From Aphelocoma coerulescens (taxonomy: Eukaryota > Chordata > Aves > Passeriformes > Corvidae), in NCBI RefSeq assembly GCF_041296385.1, contig NC_091022.1, forward strand, positions 20,541,967 through 20,605,966: DNA of 64,000 nt, written 5' to 3'. Below, in pieces: positions 51,301 to 64,000 of this stretch. The stretch's first letter is position 1. Every line of letters begins with the position of its first letter. The position numbers and the translations under genes are program-made. The notes under the pieces were generated by a model. That model did no database searches and had not been told where the DNA came from. It worked only from the letters and a program-made list of their open reading frames with translations.

Positions 51301-54300
51301 AGAAAAGAGTTGAGAAGAGAGAAGTTACTAAGAATCCTACATAGAAGTAAAAAGTTTACTAGTTTTTTCTTTCCATTCTTGCTGTACTATGATTTTCCAA
51401 TCTTCATAATTCCTTTCATCTTAAACCACAACTTTTTCAAAGCTCTAATCTGACTGAGGCCCCATGAATTTGCAGATAAAGTAGCCTCACTTATCTTTCC
51501 AGTTTTATAAAAAAAAATGAAAAAAAAAGAAAATAAGAAAAACCCCTGGTAGTTTAATGCTGCCTTCCACAATCTTCCAGTGTTTCTTCTAACCAAAATG
51601 CCATTCCAAGCAACATTTGTATGCATTCCGCAGGAAAGAATGGGAACATGTTCATGGCAGTGCTCATCATTATCTGAAAATTAATTAGGAAGTGAAATGG
51701 CAATCAATGTGCTATTTTTCCTCCATTATAGGCTTTCCTCTTGGATGATGGCTGTAAATGAAACAAGGAAGACAACTGTGAAGTAGAAATAGTCCAACAA
51801 CTTCGTGTGGCAAGTTTGAGTGTTACACTTGTCTGAGCTATAAGAAGTCAATGGTGAAAAGGAAAGCCTCTTATGACCTCAGTGATTATCACCCATCATC
51901 TTCCTACTCATGTTCATGAAAACAAAGCTGCTTAATACACTTAATTATGTAAGACAGATAAATAAAACATGGAGTTAGTCTGCTTTGAATATGTTCTGAA
52001 GCAGTAGTGCATCCTTAGGATAAGGAATATCTCCTCCAACCACATTTGAATTCTGTTTTCTCTCAATCTTATGCTTCAAGGATTTAGGGCTGTTTGCACT
52101 GTAAATAGAGCAATCACCAGTCTGTCATGGTGGCAATGGCAGAGAATGCTTTAATTCCAATGCTTTAATGGAAGTCAAGATTTAGATTACAACCTATGAT
52201 TCATGCAGTTTGGAAAAAGACCTTTATAATGAAGAGCAGAGGAACATGCAGAAAAAAATATTGACTTTGTAAGATATCAGACAGTGGGTTATATATAATT
52301 GTACTTGCTGATATGAAATTTTTTTTTCTTAAAATTAAATTTAAGGCATTCACAAACCTAGAGCTATATCTCTACATAATCTTTTCCTATATGTGCTTCA
52401 AGAAAAAAGAATTAAATGCATATTATAAATCTACAGATCCTCATCTATAAATCTAGACTACATTATTCCCATGGGAGACATGATGTTTCTATACCTTCTT
52501 AAACTGTAAAGTTTCAGAATAATTCTTTTCATTACTACATTCTTCTTAAAATCAGATTTCCATTTATTACTTCTTTGATTTAGCAATAGGCATGTCTGAT
52601 GGAAAACAAAATATATGTTAAAGGTCTTTTTATATGACTTTCACTATTTTTTATTCTTATGTTAATTAGTGTTCTAATGTAAACGTTGTCCTTGATCATT
52701 GTTGTCATGTCCCCTTTTTTAGATACCTGATAACTATATGTAAAATTTATAGGGCCATACCAATCCTAGATGACTGTAGAAAGGGCTTAAAAGTACTATG
52801 CAAACATAAAAAGTGAATGTTTAAACTAGAAAATATAAATTATAAATTTAAAATTTACATGGAGTTTTTCTTGAAGTATTTCACAAACACTGAACAAAAC
52901 TCTTTGTTTGGCAGAGGAGATGAAGATGTCCATTTCTGGAATTAGCAGTTCTGCTGCTGTGCCATGCAAACCACCATGAATAGATTTTCTTAACTTCAGC
53001 TGATTATTGGCATAAAATAACTCTCTTTAAGCTAAAAAATAAGACAATGAATAAAATTCACCATTATGTTGATGACAGAAATGCCATGTTTCTAGTTTCA
53101 TTGTTTTGTGTTCTCATCAAATGTGATAACACAAGTCCTTCAAAGAAAAAAGATTTATTGTTTAAGTTCTCACATGTTACATATTGGGGTCTTCTGGATG
53201 AAACAGAGAAATAATAAAAAATTCACACTACTTAAATGAGAAAATGGGTGTGCCATATATTTGCTTAATAATCTGATTGTCATTGTCTCCAAATAGAAAA
53301 TAAATCTTCAAACACAGCCTAAAGGGATAAACCTCTGTATAATAATAAAAAATTATCATATTTTAAACTCCTTTCTTTTTAATGAAAGGCATTGAAAAGT
53401 ATTTCATTACTTATCTGCAGATGTTGAAAGACCAGAATTATTTTTTTCTCTACATTTTTAGTCGTACAGTCTTTATAACTACTTAAATCAACAACAAGCA
53501 AGATTTGCAGTCTTCTTCACTGGGGTAGATCTTTGCAACTATTCAATGTCACAATTAAATCAGTGCAGCATAACTTCAGATTAACACGTAGAATTATGAT
53601 CTGGGATATTAATTTTCAAAGAGTTTTCTGCATATTGGTTAACCAAAAAATAAAATGTCCATAGTATTCCTACTGATTAGCAGTTTTTGGGAATAACAAA
53701 AAATGACACATTAAGGAAATTAGGGGATTTTATCATTTCTCCACTTGATCAGTTTTATGAAGATAATTGGGCGTAAAGGCCTGAGCTAAATTATATGAAT
53801 TTTAACAAAAGTATGAGTCAATGCAAAAGGATTTTGTATCTCATTCCTCATACTTTAATACAATATCTACTGGTTGACAAAATGGTTATGAGAATTTAAT
53901 TTTAACTTTTACCCTTTCAAAACTTTCTTATACTGCTGATTGAAGTGAAATTGATAACACATTGTTCATGTTGATTTTAAGGTTCTAAGAGCCCCTGAAA
54001 ATTAGAGATTTAAGCATGTGCTGAATAAATCCATGTGGGTATTAGTGATACCATTAAAATGTTATGTTCATTATCTAAATGTCATGCTGGACATGGAGAC
54101 TGTTCAGATAATTGAGTAAGAGATAACTAAGGGATCTTTAATATAATTAATAAGTAGGAGGTTTTGACCCTGTTATGGATAAATAAGAATTGTTTAAAGA
54201 TAGCTGAAGATGTACTTTTAGCTAAGAGAATTGCAAGAATTTGAAAAGTACACCATTCTTCTCCTTTGTGATTGCTGTTTCACCATTTTATTATTTATCT

Positions 54301-56885
54301 TTTTTAGAAAACATAAATATCTTTTTTTAAAATTTATTATTAATCTAGGCAAGAAAATTCTGAAATAATTCATTGTGAATTTTGTTATTAAGCATTTACT
54401 GCTCCTCTAGTAAAATACTGAGGCATATTAAGTTTAAAATTCATCAGCCATCTACTGTAGTCACTTTCCTGAGTGTCATAGAAATGAACTTCTGAATTGA
54501 ACTCAGAATATTAATGCTTAAAGGAAAAAAAAAGTTCTATATAGCAGGCAAGCCCATATTTGAGATTACTTAAATTATTTACAGATTATTTTGGGTTATC
54601 TTTTTATAGAAACACTATCATCTTAGTGAATATACTTAATAAATATATCCCCAGTTGAATATTTACAAATAGATATAGTGAATGGTACTTCTTGACTCAA
54701 GAGAGACATCCAGCTCCCATTCAGCAATGTATCTCTTGATAGTGGATTTGAAAGGAATTTAGGCAACTGAAGATCCAAATAGGCAGAACCAAATCAGCAG
54801 GTTGGGTCCATACATCCTTTACTCTTGTTGCCACCATTGTTATCAGTAGAGGACCCATGTCTGCTGATGCATCCTGACTGCCAGCTGTTCTTGCAGGTGT
54901 TCTGAGCAGCCTACAGGATTCTTAACAGGTTACACAGCTTCAAAAATTTGGCCTAGCAATGGATTTGTTGAAAAGAACACGTTTTAAGATAGAACCTGGT
55001 CTAAAACTTGCAGTGTATTTGGAGCTCTTTGAGACTATTTAGAGTAAAGAGTCATGTGGGAACGGCAGACACTTGACCAGAAATTGTTTTAAAATGGCAG
55101 ATAAAGATGTTACCAATGGCTTTCAGGATAAATGAGATTCTTTTTTTCATTTTCCTATGTTCAGGCTGTTATCAAAGTAAATATGTTAAACAGAAACCCA
55201 TAAATATTAAAAATGCAAAGCATCAAAAACAATTTCATACATAAGGGTTCTGTCTATTGGCTGACATTAAACTGACCTCTCCTTTTAAAGCAATAAAATA
55301 GCTTTTTCTGCACCTAAAGTAATTTAAAGTCAGCTAACTGAAAAGTGTATGAAGAACAGCTCTGGCAACCTTCATATGCAGCTGCTTGGCTCAAACACAG
55401 ATTCATTACTGAACAAGAAAAACAACTTTTATAACTGGAAATTTGAAGAACACTAAAATTTAAATGTTGAAATGATGCCATATTTGGTTCAGTGTAGTTA
55501 AATTAAAAATAAACATAGTTAGGAATTTGGGTTTGAAAATGGCAGGTTAAAAATATTTAGATTAAAACTACATTTAAATATTATCATAGCAGGGACTCAT
55601 GATCATGAAATTTGTGGAATTTAAAATACTATTTCATCTAAATGAAAAATACTGTTTGGGTATGGACCATTCATACTTAAACACACACATTGATTCTTTC
55701 AATTGCAGCCAACATCCTCAGTTCTTTGGATTTTTATGTGTTTTGATGGACTGCATCTGTTTTTATAAAATTTTTTTCTACTAATTTTGTGTCTCTTTTT
55801 CTCCAATATTTATTATTTTAACAAGAAATATGTCAAACAGATATTGTTCATGCTTCTTTATGCACTAGTGGTCATTTTCAGATACAGCTCTAAAAAAATT
55901 ATGTACGAACCAAAATAAAACAGCAAAGAATTAGAGCAATCACCAAGGTTCAAAACAAAATAATTCAGTGGGACAGGAATTCATTTTGAGGATCAAGCTC
56001 ATAAATCAATAAGCAGCTTATGGGTACAAAGACACCACAGGTCGAAATACGGAGAAAAAAAATCAATTAATTAAGTATGTCACTGGTTAAAAATAAATAT
56101 AAAATCTATATAAAAATAATATATTTTTATACTATTGTATACATTTTTATACTTCACAATCCCTTGATTTTGTTAAGAAATATCTGAATTAAATAAGCTC
56201 ACTTTCTAGATTATTGAAAACATTTTTTTTTACTCTTTTAAATGTGTCTTTATTAAGCATGAAAAAAATTACAGTCTGGTGTCTTAATGATGCATCATAA
56301 TTTCAAGAAAATTTATTTCCTTTTTAAGAAGTTAATTGCTAGGGAAATTTAGAGTTCATACTCAAAATATAAAATCCTGAATTTTAAATACTGGTTCGAT
56401 TCTATCTCAAGTAACCTACTGCTCCAGGGATGCTCCTTCTAAATTTTATACTGATGTCATGACACATTAGTTCTGGAGAAAAGAAAGCAACAAATATTCT
56501 CCTACTAGAAGCCACAGGGCTTGGGAGTTTGTTTTACTTTGGGTTTGGTTAGAGTTGGTTTTTGGTTTTTTTTTTCTAATGGGAACAGATGGATTTTCCT
56601 TTCAATTGAGAAAACTTTGGGATATATATTCTCGTTTAGGCAGATCAGAATCAAGTTTCATGTTATACACCCACAATCATATTTTTGTTTCAGATTCTCA
56701 GTAAACTGGGTAAAAGGGCTTCAGGCAAGAATTCAGACTCTCAGGAGTTAATAAGCAAAGAGCTTTATTCTAAGCATCAGGGTTTTTTGTAAGCTTCATG
56801 CTCTATTATTTTTGGAAGGAAACAGTTGATTACCTTCTGTTGACATTAAAGCCATAAGCTAAAGTGGTATCTTTTAAAAGAACAA

Positions 56886-56902
56886 TTTTTTTTTTTTTTT
56901 TT
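56886..56902. repeat. Poly-T run (T17)
   Basis: Seventeen T residues followed by a G-rich GAGGTGGGGGTG. This could be the complement of a retroposon poly-A tail, but nothing recognisable lies to its right. Confidence 0.9.
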
Positions 56903-57059
56903 GAGGTGGGGGTGTCTGTGTGTATGAATATATTCTGATCATGTTAAAAATGGTATTTTTGCTGATGCAGTTTTTCTAATCTCAGATTGCCAGACAAGAT
57001 ATTCTTTGGTGAGATTTTTTTTTACATGAAATTTCGTGGAAAAATGAAAGAACTGAGAA

Positions 57060-57380
57060 ACCACTGCATCAACCCTCCACACATGTCCCTAATGAAGGCA
57101 GCCAGCTCTGTTACAGACACTTTGCAGGCTGTAAACTGAGGATAACCCTTCACCAAGACCAGAAATACAAAAGTACAGACAGTAAAACATTGCCTGGTGT
57201 ACGGAATAGAGCCATGGGTGCTGTCCTGACTGCCCCCTGGGAGCAGGAGGCCCCTTGCAGCAGCCCTGGGTTCCTGTCAGGGCTCTCCAGATGGGCTGGA
57301 GCAAATCTGGCTGATCTATGTCTGCAGTAAAGCTGCCCAGCTGCAGCATGGATGTACAGGCAGAGGGGAAGAAACTGAAC
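57060..57380. other. GC-richer patch, no recognised gene
   Basis: Composition rises over about 300 bases, richest at 57210-57330 (CCCCTGG, CAGCAGCCCTGGG). A minus-strand frame of 99 codons (57089-57388) spans it and is unrecognised. A CTCF-like core on the minus strand lies at 57229-57244. Confidence 0.45.
57229..57244 (-). promoter_or_regulatory. CTCF-like core motif
   Basis: On the minus strand the sequence reads GCTCCCAGGGGGCAGT. It contains the CCAGGGGGC core followed by AG, a good partial match to the vertebrate CTCF consensus. This is motif similarity only. Confidence 0.4.
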
Positions 57381-59236
57381 AAAGCCACTTAGCTGATTAG
57401 CAATGAGAGCTCAGCAGTTTTTGACAGCTAGCATGTGTCTTATCCCGCTAAAACATGTTGCTCTGTAAATCCTCAAACCTAGTTTCTATTATTGTTTTAA
57501 AAGAGCGCTTGCTGCCTATGGTAGTTCTGGTGCTGGTAGTGACACATTATATGTGACAAATGGTGTAAGGAAGAGTTCAGAAGGCCAGAAACATTGTCCT
57601 GTCACAATAACAAAAGGACAATCTTGTGTCTTGAATCAAGAATATCTTCTTTGAGGGGAAAATTATTTTGTGGTACGCACAGCACTAAACTATAATGTAA
57701 TTGGCATCATTTACTCTATACTTATGGCATTATGAGTTTACTGTATTTGGGTTTGCTCAAATAATTTTACATATCTTGGAGAAATTGTATTTTATATGAA
57801 GATTTAATCTAACCACAGCTGCAGCAATATAAATTACACTTAAGACTATGCTGATTGATTATAATCAGTTGTAATCAAGTCTTATAATTACATTGCATTC
57901 TGGAAGCAAAGGACTTTTAAGCCTACTCAGCACCCTGCTACATAAAGAAGATTAGCTGTTACTTCTGACAATCTCAGCCAACACTGAAATATGCATATAA
58001 ACACCAAGTTTTATAAATTTATTGTTCAAGAACCAAATTAATTTCTTTTTGTGTCGATAAAAGGCAAAATGGAAATAAAAAATCAAAAATTTATTGAAAG
58101 TCACACTTCTATAAAATATACTCATTAAAATATTTATAGTCTATTTAGTTTCAGTATACTAATAAATATAAGGAAAAATCCATTTTCTTGATATCCATCT
58201 GATATTTATTTATTGGTATACCACTGTTCAATCATCAACAGAGTTCTGCAGGATGCATTGAAGGTATAGCATGTAAAAGTGGCATCCAAGTACTGTGTAT
58301 AAATCAGTGTTTCACTACAACAGTAAATTCAAAAGACTTTATAGGTGTCTGTAATATTCCAGTTTCATTCTGGCAGCTTAATAGGTCTCCTTTTCAAAGA
58401 ATTCAGCTATCTTACTTCACCCAAGCACAAGGCAGCTAAGTACTTTTACTCATATGCCCAGTGCAGGGGCCACCTGCTTTCCTGAGATCCAGCTGCTAGT
58501 TCCTCTAGGTCCACTTGGAAAAAAGGAAGTCTGGGTTTGCTTAATTTTGGGCCTGATGGTTCTGGTTTTCTCTAAGTTTCCTTCTCCAGTCTCAAAATTT
58601 ATGTTGTTCCATAATACTTGTCCTTCTCCCATGTGTACGCTTTCACAGGTAGAAGCAGCAAGTTTACTTCAGCCTTCAGGGCTTGTCTGTTCCTGCCTTC
58701 CCAGAACTCCTGGGAGCTATTCCATTTTGTAACTGTCATGGCAATGGTCGGGCCATGAGCAAAACCATAAACACCTGAGTAGTATTTCACTCATTTTCCA
58801 GAATAGTTTCATTAGACATTTTTTCATTTCCACTTTGTCTCCAACCATTTCATCTGTTTCTAAGCTGTGCTGTAGGTATCCAGTCCACAGGATTACAGTC
58901 AGTGACCTAATCTCTGCTCCTGTTGCCCCTTACAGTAATCTTTGTTTTAAGAAGGAAAAAAGTGAGGCCATGTGATAAGAATGTAGACAATTTCATCATT
59001 CCTTCACTGTATTTCTTTCACCAAATATGAGTGTGCATAGGCACCCAATCTTGTAGGTTCCCCCTGCTACAAAGTGATATATTTTTCTCTGTAATCAAGA
59101 CACTGTTTCGACAATCACTAGGTATTAATAGTATATAAATGAGCAAACACTAGAGCACTGTTACCTCAGTATTCTTGAGTTAGAGGATTGCCCCACAAAG
59201 TTATATGCTTTCAGCACTAAGCAGGCTCTTGATATT

Positions 59237-59305
59237 TAATAAAATATCCATGCTAAATAGTTCAGAGAAGCTCAGTAAATATATTTTTGCATGGATATTT
59301 TATTA
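59237..59305. repeat. Hairpin with 17-bp perfect arms
   Basis: TAATAAAATATCCATGC (59237-59253) is exactly complementary to GCATGGATATTTTATTA (59289-59305), with a 35-base loop. Allowing one unpaired base, the arms extend outward to about 22 pairs (ATATT against AATAT). The size resembles a microRNA-precursor hairpin or a tiny terminal-inverted-repeat element. The strong A/T bias of the stem makes a processed microRNA less likely. No target-site duplication is clear. Confidence 0.85.
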
Positions 59306-60220
59306 GAATATTTCATAATATCTCTCGTGAGGTTTTTGCTGGAAAACATTCATTCCAGTTAATTTGGATAGAAAAATGTCATAGGAACTGAAAAATATTA
59401 ACAGAAACGGGGTAATATGGACAAAATTACATTCACTTGGTCAGTATCTGAATTGATAGATGGATGCCCAACAGGTTCCTCCATTGCCTGGAATGTTTTC
59501 CAAGGGGGCTTCCCACTGCTGATGCTTTCCGACCTGGTGTGCTGTGCCCACACATTATGTTTGCAGCATAACCTGAACATGGAGGTGGTGGGGATGTATA
59601 TCTCAAAGGTCTATTTTAATATCAAAATCTGGATCAGAAATCTTTAAAATATCCTTTTCAGTCAATTATCCATAGCCTCAGTAAATTGCAGCCTTATCTC
59701 CTATTTTTTTTGTTGTCTCTTATTTCTATCCTTGTCATTCACTTATGAATCGTATCTTGGCACCATTTAGGCAATAAGAATTTGGAGTAAAGACTGTAAT
59801 TTTTATATACTTTTGTTTTACTGATATGTACATCATGACAGATATAATTTTAATGAAATCTATCATTTAAAAATTATCACTACTATTTGCCTTGATCCAC
59901 ATTGTGTGCAATCTAAGTTAAACAACTCAAGCAAACCCAACACATCAGCATCTGTACGTGTCCTATGCTCACACCTGTGAAGTACTTAAATTTCTTTCAA
60001 TTGTCTGGTTACATGTTGTTTATATCACACACTTGAGGTTTTACTTGAGGCATATTTTTACAGCTTTAATGTAATGTGCTTCTTTGTAAATGTCTCTGCA
60101 AAGTTGGCTAATGTACCTCTGTCCAGGATGTGAAACTCTCCTTGACATTATAGAGAATGTCTTGATCTTTATTTTTTTTAAAAGAACATTTGAATATACA
60201 TTTCATATTTAATCAACTAT

Positions 60221-60248
60221 CTTTGTTATTCAAATTAATTATGCAAAT
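60221..60248 (+). promoter_or_regulatory. SOX/POU composite-like site plus octamer
   Basis: CTTTGTTATTCAAAT (60221-60235) differs at one base from the SOX-OCT composite consensus CTTTGTTATGCAAAT. Five bases later an exact POU octamer ATGCAAAT occurs (60241-60248), adjoining TTAATTA homeodomain words. The next 200 bases have more balanced composition. This arrangement resembles neural or pluripotency enhancers, but binding is inferred from motif alone. Confidence 0.4.
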
Positions 60249-61191
60249 TAGCTGTTTGACAGACTCTGTGATCTAAGTTGCTTAAATTGTACAGCATGTA
60301 TGTAGTGGGTTAAGAGTTTCACGGCCTGCCAGTACACTCCTCGACATACTGAGAACACCAGTAATTACAGTCCCTGGTGCTTTGCTTTCTTAAATCACGG
60401 CTGTGCAGAATGCTCTTCAGTTAGATAGGATGGGGACAAGTCATGATGATGGAAACAAGAGTACAGAATTAGAAAACAGTATTTACAGGACACAGCCTAG
60501 AAAGGAGAAAGCCCTGGAGGAAGAGAGAAAATGTATATAAATGAGAAATGATTTGAGATCAGATGAGAGACCTGGGACCAACTAGGTTTCCAGAGCCAAA
60601 AAAGAGAATTAAGCACAGAAAGCCAAATTTTTCATTGAGTTTTACCTTTATTTAGGGTTTATATCTGTGCAGCTAAGAGACAGAGATTTAGCCTTTTTTG
60701 TTGTTTTTTACTGTTAATAAGGATCTGGTAGAAGGAAAGATTCAAGCAGGATTCTGGTAGAAGAATTTCAGATTAGACACCAATAAAGGAAAGGACAATT
60801 TTACAGAGAACATCCTCTACCCAGGTTCATGCAGCTGAATAAACTTTCAAAATACTGCAAAGCACACGAGTCAGAGTATGAATACTGAATATGTGAATGT
60901 GCATATGGGTAGGTTAACATTAGTGGTGGTTTCAGTTGTATTTTTAGGATGAATGATGGCACATTTAGATGCCACTTCAACATGCTCAATATCATAAATT
61001 ATTATGTCTAAAGAAGAGGTGGCATTTTTAACTATATGAGCCATAAACTGCTATAAAACTAGTTGAGCAGCATGATACCAGAATGGGCCCAAATCCAGCT
61101 GGATGAGACCCAGCATTATGAAAACAAACTGACCGAGCAGTAAGAAGTTCCAAAGGAAATGAAATGAGACTATGGTCCTCATTAAGCTAAT

Positions 61192-61203
61192 AACAACAAC
61201 AAC
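61192..61203. repeat. (AAC)4 trinucleotide repeat
   Basis: Four AAC units followed by A6. This is a simple repeat. Confidence 0.85.
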
Positions 61204-61429
61204 AAAAAAGTCTGTCTGCCTGGAAGAAATGTGGATTCCAGTTGGAGCAATCCATAAATTACGTTTTGTAATTCTTTTTGTGACTTCAATCCACATTGTT
61301 CTCTTTAATACAGAAATAAATAGCATCTAATAAGGCCATCTTGCAAACATCAGTACTATCTGGCTCCAAGCTGGAATGATTCACTCAGAGAAAATGATTT
61401 AAATTAATGTATTTGTTATAGAGATTTTG

Positions 61430-61700
61430 TGTCACCAGCAGTCTGAGAGACTGAGAGCTCTGTGCACACTGTGGGTCAGTGGTGCTGTGACCCAAAGTGC
61501 TGGTTCCAGTGCAGATGCACGAGTCATGACCTGAGTGTAGGAGGGTGACTGTTCACAATGTGCCTTGGTCCCTGGCTGTCCCAGCAGTGAGCACACACCA
61601 CAGCATCCTCCCAAGGAATGGTGTGTAGCCTGGTACCAGCCGGATGGGCTGAGGGCCAAGGTGTAGACAAATATCACAATGTGTGGCACGCTGTGCACAA
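61430..61700. other. GC-richer patch, no recognised gene
   Basis: About 270 bases rich in GTG, CTG and CACA words contrast with AT-rich flanks. The word GATGGGCTGAG occurs twice (near 61643 and 61704), hinting at an internal duplication. Overlapping open frames on both strands (61432-61698 minus, 61618-61839 plus) are unrecognised. Confidence 0.4.
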
Positions 61701-64000
61701 CAGATGGGCTGAGCTGAAAGCTTCACTGGAAAGCAAACACAGCAGCACACATTTCAAACATCTGTACAGATCTCCTGTTCTTCTCTTGTGTTTACCATCC
61801 CCTGAGTTTCTCTCTTCTCTTGGAAACGTGGCTAGCTAACAGCTAGGTTTCTATTAAGTCTAGTTAACATTTGCATTTTATCTGGTGTTTAAAGTTTAGA
61901 CTAATTTTTCTGCAAACTTCAGATCTGAAGCTAACAGTGCAAACAGTATTATGAGAAACTTCCGCCTTCCACAATCTAATTAAGCACATCAATTGTATGT
62001 GTTTGATTCTCCAGAGACCCTAGGTATCCAAATTTGCCTTGCTACACAAGCATTGCTTCACTATTAGAATGGCTGGGTTTTTCACCTCATGCTACTCCAG
62101 TATTCAGCTGTTTAGCCAAATGTTACAAAATGAGGTCATTTATCCTCCTCGCAGCAAAAGAGAGAGGAAAGGTCATTAGCAGAAGTCCTGCTGTAGTGAG
62201 CAGTGGTCTTCTCTGGGAGAGGTGCTCTGATGGGTAGTAATTTGGATCTATACAGATCATTACATGAACATAATATATATTTAGCACTGTGTGATTATTG
62301 CAATAGGTATTGTAAAATCTTTTCTGAATAGGGATAACACTATAGGAGGGAAGAGACAGAGAAGCTTAGAAAACAGGTGAAGGCCTTATTGGAGAGTTCT
62401 TTGGTTGTACGTTTCCAACAAGGAACAACACAAACAGAATAAAATGAAAGAAAATTATGCATTAGTACTGCAAATGTTTCAAGTGACATATCTAAATGTA
62501 AATAGTTGCATGTGAAAAGGATACAGCTACTAGTTTGTAAATAGGTGGTATCTGATCTGAGCAGGAGGTTATAGTATTCCAATCAAAGAAATCTCACCTG
62601 AAAATTTGGACTTATGATCAGTTTCCAGATGGGAATAGATACAATACAGACTTTAACAGCTGGGAAAGTGAACTACTTCGTATGTGGGAGAAAGGAGAAA
62701 AGGAGCAAAGAAAGGATAAGCAAATGCTTGTGTAAATAAAATAATGGTCTTCTGGTTGCTGATGAATTGTCATGGTTGCATTCCACACTGAAAATAAAGA
62801 TACAGCAGCAGTGAAACATTAAACAGTGACAGACTGGCTGTTTTGTTGGGGGTTTTTTTAAGGATAAGGTAAACCATATTTTAGCAATGTAATGCTTTAT
62901 CCACTGGGCTATGAACCTCTTTTGTACTCACATTGTGAAGTGGTTGAGAAATGGATTGTGGTAGGGAAGAGTATCAAAAGAAAGCAGACTCAGAAACACA
63001 GAAAAAGGAAAGAAAACACCCACTTTCCTTCTGCCTTCTGCATCCTACCCCCATATATTCTTTCAAGTGAGACACCCATGTCATGAATAGGGTTACAAAC
63101 CACTGAGCAAAAAATAAACAGTGTTTGGTTGATACGTAATGATTGCTTTCTATTAAATGTTCATCTATTCTTCTGCTGATGATTTTCCTATTCCACTATG
63201 TATTATGAAAGGTAAATTTACATCCTGCTCTATGTACTGTATTCAAGGCTTGTATTTTGAATGAGACTGATATCTTTACTTTGGCTTCCATACTTGATAT
63301 ATAAGGGTGCTTCTGCCATCACAGAAAGTGATAAAAAAGTTACTGAAATTATAATGATACACTAAAAATATCTATACATTTCCAACTCTAACTCCTTCTA
63401 TATATATTAAAATATTTGCAAATCTAGATAAAATGCTATTTGAGAAAGTGAATCTCTCAATAAAAAATCCACAGCTTTCATTTAAATATTCTTGTATGGA
63501 CCTAATGTCCTGCTAGCCACATATATTTTCTGAAAAGCACAGTCACAATATTATGTTTTGAAACTGAAAAAAAAAAAATCAAAAAAAGAGTATTCAAAAT
63601 TTTTGAAAGTATTCTATTTAAAAATGTTCTTTTTAAGGGAAACACTTTCTTGAAATGCAAATATCTTAGAAACACAAGCGACACGAAATATTATAATAAA
63701 GTAATACAACAATTTGGGTCATATAATTTGGGAATAATGCTTTTTTAAAAAATATGTCTTTATGCAATTCTCCTCCTCAGCTGTCTTTACACTTGTAAAT
63801 AAAACTGGTCTTCCATTTTGGAGAAAGGAGTAGAAAATTGCATAAAAAATTCCACAGCACAACAGTGAAACTCTCCCCAGCCTCACACAGTTGTCCTGAT
63901 TTCCTAAAAAGTGAGTGTTATGTTAGAAATCTGGTGCATTATCTGATATATTTATTTATTTGAATTAACACTTAATCCTTTTTTAAATTATTGTGAACTG

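Larger units (their letters stand above)
45381..64000. other. AT-rich unique DNA, no supportable gene
   Basis: No exon or RNA gene is supportable in this long stretch; open frames are below 100 codons and unrecognised. Features inside listed separately are a TA microsatellite (48327-48344), a poly-T run (56886-56902), a long hairpin (59237-59305), a SOX/POU-like cluster (60221-60248), an AAC repeat (61192-61203), and GC-richer patches at 48030-48245, 57060-57380 and 61430-61700. An AT-rich block at 57780-57930 also looks like candidate conserved non-coding DNA. Confidence 0.7.

Noticed and set aside
1..64000. CRISPR arrays, operons, riboswitches or phage modules
   Set aside because: No regularly spaced direct repeats, no tightly packed same-strand frames and no ribosome-binding-site pattern; CR1 and SINE content shows avian nuclear DNA.

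Overview
The window reads as nuclear DNA from a bird, most likely a songbird. It is strongly AT-rich and dense in stop codons. It carries two unmistakable avian CR1 retrotransposon tails that end in the CR1 octamer (ATTCTRTG or its complement). It also carries a short element with a tRNA-Ile-like head and a CR1-like tail, the architecture of the zebra-finch SINE TguSINE1. That last element is the main reason for preferring a passerine over a generic bird. No bacterial, organellar or free-virus gene organisation is present.

I found no host protein-coding gene or exon that I can support. The open reading frames are short, occur equally on both strands, cluster where local GC is higher, and resemble no family I recognise. 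The window is best described as a gene desert or the inside of a very large intron.

Layout: 1-12634 is AT-rich unique sequence with small tandem duplications. 12635-13190 is a 5'-truncated CR1 on the minus strand. 13191-20835 is unique sequence with small AT and TCA repeats. 20836-21081 is a short CR1 tail on the plus strand with an unusual internal 18-bp repeat. 21082-34704 is unique sequence with two GC-richer patches (24950-25900 and 31250-31690). 34705-35335 is a probable solo LTR of an endogenous retrovirus (plus strand). 38137 to about 39381 is a second, less certain LTR-like block (minus strand) with an internal ~87-bp tandem duplication. 45233-45380 is the tRNA/CR1 SINE. 45381-64000 is unique AT-rich sequence with a 17-bp perfect hairpin at 59237-59305, a SOX/POU-like motif cluster near 60221-60248, and GC-richer patches at 57060-57380 and 61430-61700.

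There is no operon-like or system-like gene cooperation to describe. The functional content, if any, would be regulatory: CTCF-like sites at 31366 (plus) and 57229 (minus) in convergent orientation, octamer/SOX motifs, and promoter or polyadenylation signals inside the LTRs. These regulatory readings are motif-based inference only. I do not see a new biological system here.
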